Source: an uncultured Porphyromonas sp. (GTDB lineage: Bacteria; Bacteroidota; Bacteroidia; Bacteroidales; Porphyromonadaceae). Taken from it: a stretch of 64,000 nucleotides of DNA. The first letter of the stretch is position 1. Each line of letters opens with the position of its first letter. Where the stretch lies: contig NZ_UQJH01000006.1 of assembly GCF_900541275.1 (NCBI RefSeq), positions 24,015 through 88,014 of the forward strand, read 5' to 3'. Of this stretch, positions 61,873 to 64,000 are shown piece after piece. The notes under the pieces are model-generated. The model was not told the DNA's origin and searched no databases. It saw only the letters and a list, made by a program, of their open reading frames with translations. The translations under genes and the position numbers were made by a program.

Positions 61873-61910
61873 GTCCTCGCAGTACACACAGCACTGCGAG
61901 GACTTTTTTT
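61873..61910. terminator. Bidirectional terminator between the MATE and DUF4831 genes
   Basis: A perfect 11-bp stem (GTCCTCGCAGT at 61873-61883 with 61893-61903) is followed by seven T's on plus and a shorter T-run on minus. Confidence 0.92.
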
Positions 61911-61933
61911 ATTCCTTCCGGTGTAGAGCAAAC

Positions 61934-63022
61934 TTACTGGCGGGGACGGGAGTCGACCTTGAGGATGGCGCCAGTGGCGGGATCAAAGCGGACGGAGGTC
62001 TCCATCCGCTTGTCGGTGAAGAGCCCGCCCTCAAGTGCCTCGAGCGAACCGAGCTGCGCTATCGGGAAGCTGCCACCGGCGATGCGGCTGCCACGATAGA
62101 GGAGCCGGATGTCGGCTGAGCCGGGGACGACGTAGACGACGCCCTTGCGGAGCTGTTTCTCCTTCTTTTTCTGATCCCTCTCGGCGAGCACCGGTGCGCG
62201 CTCGGTGATCTTCGTATCCAGGTAGATCGGTTCGCCTCTTAGGTCGTCCGGTGAGAGGAGCCCCTCCCGCTCAGAGAAGCGCATTGCCACCTGCTGTCCC
62301 TCCACTATATCGAGTGGGTGGATGAGCCGGACGTACGTGATGGTATCTGTAGTGCCGATGAAGCGCTCCGTGAGGCTTCGCTCAGCGGCATCCAGCCCCT
62401 GCACGGCGATACGGAGTGCCTGACCGTCCGCGAAGGGCTGATCGGTCTCACCGGATAGCACCGCCGTGCGGCTGTCCCGGAGGCGATAGATCTCCTGTGC
62501 CGCGATCTCAGCACGCTTGGAGGTGGTGGTGGCGCGGATGTAGTCCGAGGGGAGGCTCTTCAGGTCACCGAAGTCCTTATCATGGACCGCCTCAATCGTT
62601 TTCTCGACCGGCAGGGAGGGAAGCTCAATGGTAGAGTCGACATTGACCGCCACAAGCCGACCATCCTCCGTCAGGGCGACATTGGCAGCGCTGCTATTGC
62701 GGTGCATCTCCACGGCATATCTCAGCGAGTCGCTCGGCACGCCATAGCTCCCGAGGTCGACACTCACCAGCTGATAGGAGGTGGAGGGCTCCAGGATCGC
62801 ATCCCGCACGCCGAGGTAACGATCGGCGTAGAGAGCCAGCTCGCCCGGCTGTCGTACCACCATCCGGTAGGTGACGGTCGCATAGAGGTGCGTCTCCGGC
62901 AGGGCATAGACGACACTATTGTCCGGCAGGGTGGAGACATTATACTGCTGCACACGCACCTGAGCCGTGGCAGTACAGGCGGTCAGGAGGAGTGCGGCGA
63001 GGGATAGGAAGGATGATCTCAT
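61934..63022 (-). CDS. DUF4831 family secreted protein
   Basis: This 362-residue protein has a signal sequence (MRSSFLSLAALLLTACTATA, ending ATAQ; the Cys16 also allows lipidation) and a body with VYALPETHLYATVTYRMVV and QYNVSTLPDNSVVYALP at the N-terminus, matching the DUF4831 family of Bacteroidota. The rest is strand-rich with a short helical segment (EEAAQEIYRLRDSRTAVL-like, at about residues 175-195). Function is unknown. The ATG at 63022 is preferred because the promoter box at 63043-63050 would sit inside a longer reading. Confidence 0.8.
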   Translation of the reverse strand: MRSSFLSLAALLLTACTATAQVRVQQYNVSTLPDNSVVYALPETHLYATVTYRMVVRQPGELALYADRYLGVRDAILEPSTSYQLVSVDLGSYGVPSDSLRYAVEMHRNSSAANVALTEDGRLVAVNVDSTIELPSLPVEKTIEAVHDKDFGDLKSLPSDYIRATTTSKRAEIAAQEIYRLRDSRTAVLSGETDQPFADGQALRIAVQGLDAAERSLTERFIGTTDTITYVRLIHPLDIVEGQQVAMRFSEREGLLSPDDLRGEPIYLDTKITERAPVLAERDQKKKEKQLRKGVVYVVPGSADIRLLYRGSRIAGGSFPIAQLGSLEALEGGLFTDKRMETSVRFDPATGAILKVDSRPRQ

Positions 63023-63042
63023 AAGCTTTTGTCTCATTTCGA

Positions 63043-63050
63043 CAAAGATA
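63043..63050 (-). promoter_or_regulatory. -7 promoter box for the DUF4831 gene
   Basis: The minus strand reads TATCTTTG, 21 nt before the chosen ATG. Confidence 0.55.
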
Positions 63051-63068
63051 ACCAATTCGATCAAGAGC

Positions 63069-63542
63069 CTAAAGCTGCAGCCCCGCGACTAAGACAGGCA
63101 CCGGCACCGCTCCGTCCAGCGTGTAAAGTATCTCCGTGCTGTAGGCGTAAGCGCCCCTGTAGAGGTGCTTCCCGTCCCACGTGTAGAGGATACTCGTGCT
63201 GTAGGCATACGCGCCCTGGTAGAGATGCTCCCCATCCCAGGTGTAGAGGATCTCGGTGCTGTACGGGTATGCGCCCTGGTAGAGGTGCTTCCCGTCCCAG
63301 GTGCAGAGGATCTCGGTGCTGTAGGCATAAGCGCCCCGGTAGAGGTGCTTCCCGTCCCACGTGTAGAGGATCTCGGTGCTATAGGCGTAAGCTCCCTGAT
63401 AGAGATGCTTTCCATCCCAGGTGTAGAGGATCTCGTTGCTGTACGGGTACGCGCCCTGGTAGATGTGGACTTGTGACATAGCGGTGAGTGAAGTGAGTAT
63501 AAAGAGGGTAGCCAAGAGCCCTCTGACGAACGTCTGACGCAT
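63069..63542 (-). CDS. Secreted protein of 20-residue LYTWDGKHLYQGAYAYSTEI repeats
   Basis: This 157-residue protein has a signal peptide ending TAMSQ and then about six near-identical 20-residue units of the form LYTWDGKHLYQGAYAYSTEI, with a partial unit at each end. Each unit alternates WDGKHLY and GAYAYS strands around Asp-Gly and Gly turns, predicting stacked beta-hairpins, rich in Tyr. A final 17 residues (VPVPVLVAGLQL) are hydrophobic. No known family is recognised. The matching DNA is 60-bp tandem copies, so length may vary. It has a promoter box 36 nt upstream. Expected location is the periplasm or surface. Confidence 0.75.
   Translation of the reverse strand: MRQTFVRGLLATLFILTSLTAMSQVHIYQGAYPYSNEILYTWDGKHLYQGAYAYSTEILYTWDGKHLYRGAYAYSTEILCTWDGKHLYQGAYPYSTEILYTWDGEHLYQGAYAYSTSILYTWDGKHLYRGAYAYSTEILYTLDGAVPVPVLVAGLQL
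63121..63480. repeat. 60-bp in-frame tandem repeat, six copies
   Basis: Successive 60-bp units differ at only a few positions (for example cccgtcccac or cccgtcccag at unit ends) and encode the 20-residue units of the overlapping gene. Near identity at third codon positions shows recent expansion or homogenisation. Confidence 0.92.
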
Positions 63543-63577
63543 AGTGGTTGGTTGCTCAAGTGGTTTTCAGCTCTACG

Positions 63578-63585
63578 CAAATATA
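63578..63585 (-). promoter_or_regulatory. -7 promoter box for the repeat protein gene
   Basis: The minus strand reads TATATTTG, 36 nt before the ATG. Confidence 0.5.
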
Positions 63586-63628
63586 GCTAAAGTCCTCAGC
63601 AACAAGCCCCAGGTCGACGAGGGGTGCA

Positions 63629-63905
63629 GGGGTGACGCATTTGAGTAGCACAGAAGTCCATCAACTCATTATGAAGGGTGGGGAACGAGGCACCCCGGCA
63701 GGGGTGCACGGTGTTTAGCCACGGGTCAAGGGGCGTAGCCCCGAAGACCCGTGGACCCGGCCTCGCAAGCAATCCTCGACCCCGCCAGGGTGTCGCACTG
63801 ATTGACTGACTGGGTAAGTGCGACACCCTGGCGGGGTCGTATATCTTTCCCGAGCTCTTCTTTCCCGGAGTCTTCGGGGCTTCGCCCCTCGACATCCGGG
63901 CTATT
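63629..63905. repeat. Hairpin-rich element with GGGTGACGCATTTGAG end
   Basis: The left end GGGGTGACGCATTTGAG (63629-63645) is followed by GTAGCACAGAAGT, nearly as at 45951-45979. The interior repeats the 31229 element's motifs: GCACCCCGGCAGGGGTGC, GGGGCGTAGCCCC, a perfect 23-bp inverted repeat (63777-63799 with 63817-63839) and GGGGCTTCGCCCC inside CCCGGA/TCCGGG. No matching right end is found before the window closes. No gene is seen from 63543 to 64000. Confidence 0.65.
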
Positions 63906-64000
63906 TATGCTAACCACCAAACTTTTTGGGTAGAAATTTTATGCAGTCTGATATTGTTGAGCTACTTTGAGGTGGTGATCGGGATCATATAAGGTGTCGT

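Overview
The window looks like a chromosomal segment of a Bacteroidota bacterium, most likely Porphyromonas or a close relative. Supporting signs are the two SusC/RagA-type and SusD/RagB-type proteins, a Pgm6/7-like OmpA porin, an OmpH-OmpH-BamA-UppS cluster, a lipoprotein resembling the oral-pathogen type II glutaminyl cyclase, DUF6242 and DUF4831 proteins, and about 25 intergenic sites matching the Bacteroidota -7 promoter box TAnnTTTG. The sequence is GC-rich for the genus. No tRNA, rRNA, phage, CRISPR array or complete insertion sequence was seen.

Layout. 1-8434 (minus): partial mutS, then an envelope cluster read as DUF6242 lipoprotein, uppS, bamA, ompH, ompH. 8780-12592 (minus): M16 peptidase, glutaminyl-cyclase-like lipoprotein, sufE, pdxB. 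12780-19732 (minus): a GH13 amylase followed 1 nt later by a Fur-family regulator and then a SusC/SusD pair. 20080-22021 (minus): OmpA porin and a small membrane protein. 22181-31111: miaB (+), a THUMP RNA methyltransferase with a 60-bp-repeat tail (-), then sppA, lpxK, dut, grpE, dnaJ (+). 31830-34375 (minus): pgk and a TlpA-like lipoprotein. 34473-43586 (plus): a TPP riboswitch driving a TonB-dependent receptor, purL, and four tandem DUF805 genes. 43664-50216 (minus): gpmA, a polyprenyl synthase, purE, gcvH, rpoN, a small porin, rpmH; a candidate ncRNA (+) and a MITE-like element lie before purE. 50435-56276: katA (+), a POT peptide transporter (-), an AspT/YidE-type transporter (-). 56792-61863 (plus): a small RHH-like protein, a helix-hairpin-helix outer-membrane protein, queA, and a MATE transporter that appears fused to a FolK (HPPK)-like domain. 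61934-63542 (minus): a DUF4831 protein and a secreted protein made of 20-residue repeats.

Most genes are housekeeping: envelope assembly (BamA, OmpH, UppS, LpxK, SppA), central metabolism (Pgk, GpmA), purine, PLP and Fe-S synthesis, protein folding and tRNA modification. The unusual content is mostly between genes. Five loci (plus one decayed one) carry CTAATACCGATATTAG units spaced at exactly 22 bp, always ending in a unit with the opposite centre. A second family is bounded by inverted copies of GGGTGACGCATTTGAG and filled with GC-rich hairpins whose arms differ between copies but still pair. A third, 167-bp element sits between 10-bp direct repeats at the purE stop codon.

All identifications come from reading the sequence and family knowledge; no database search was run.
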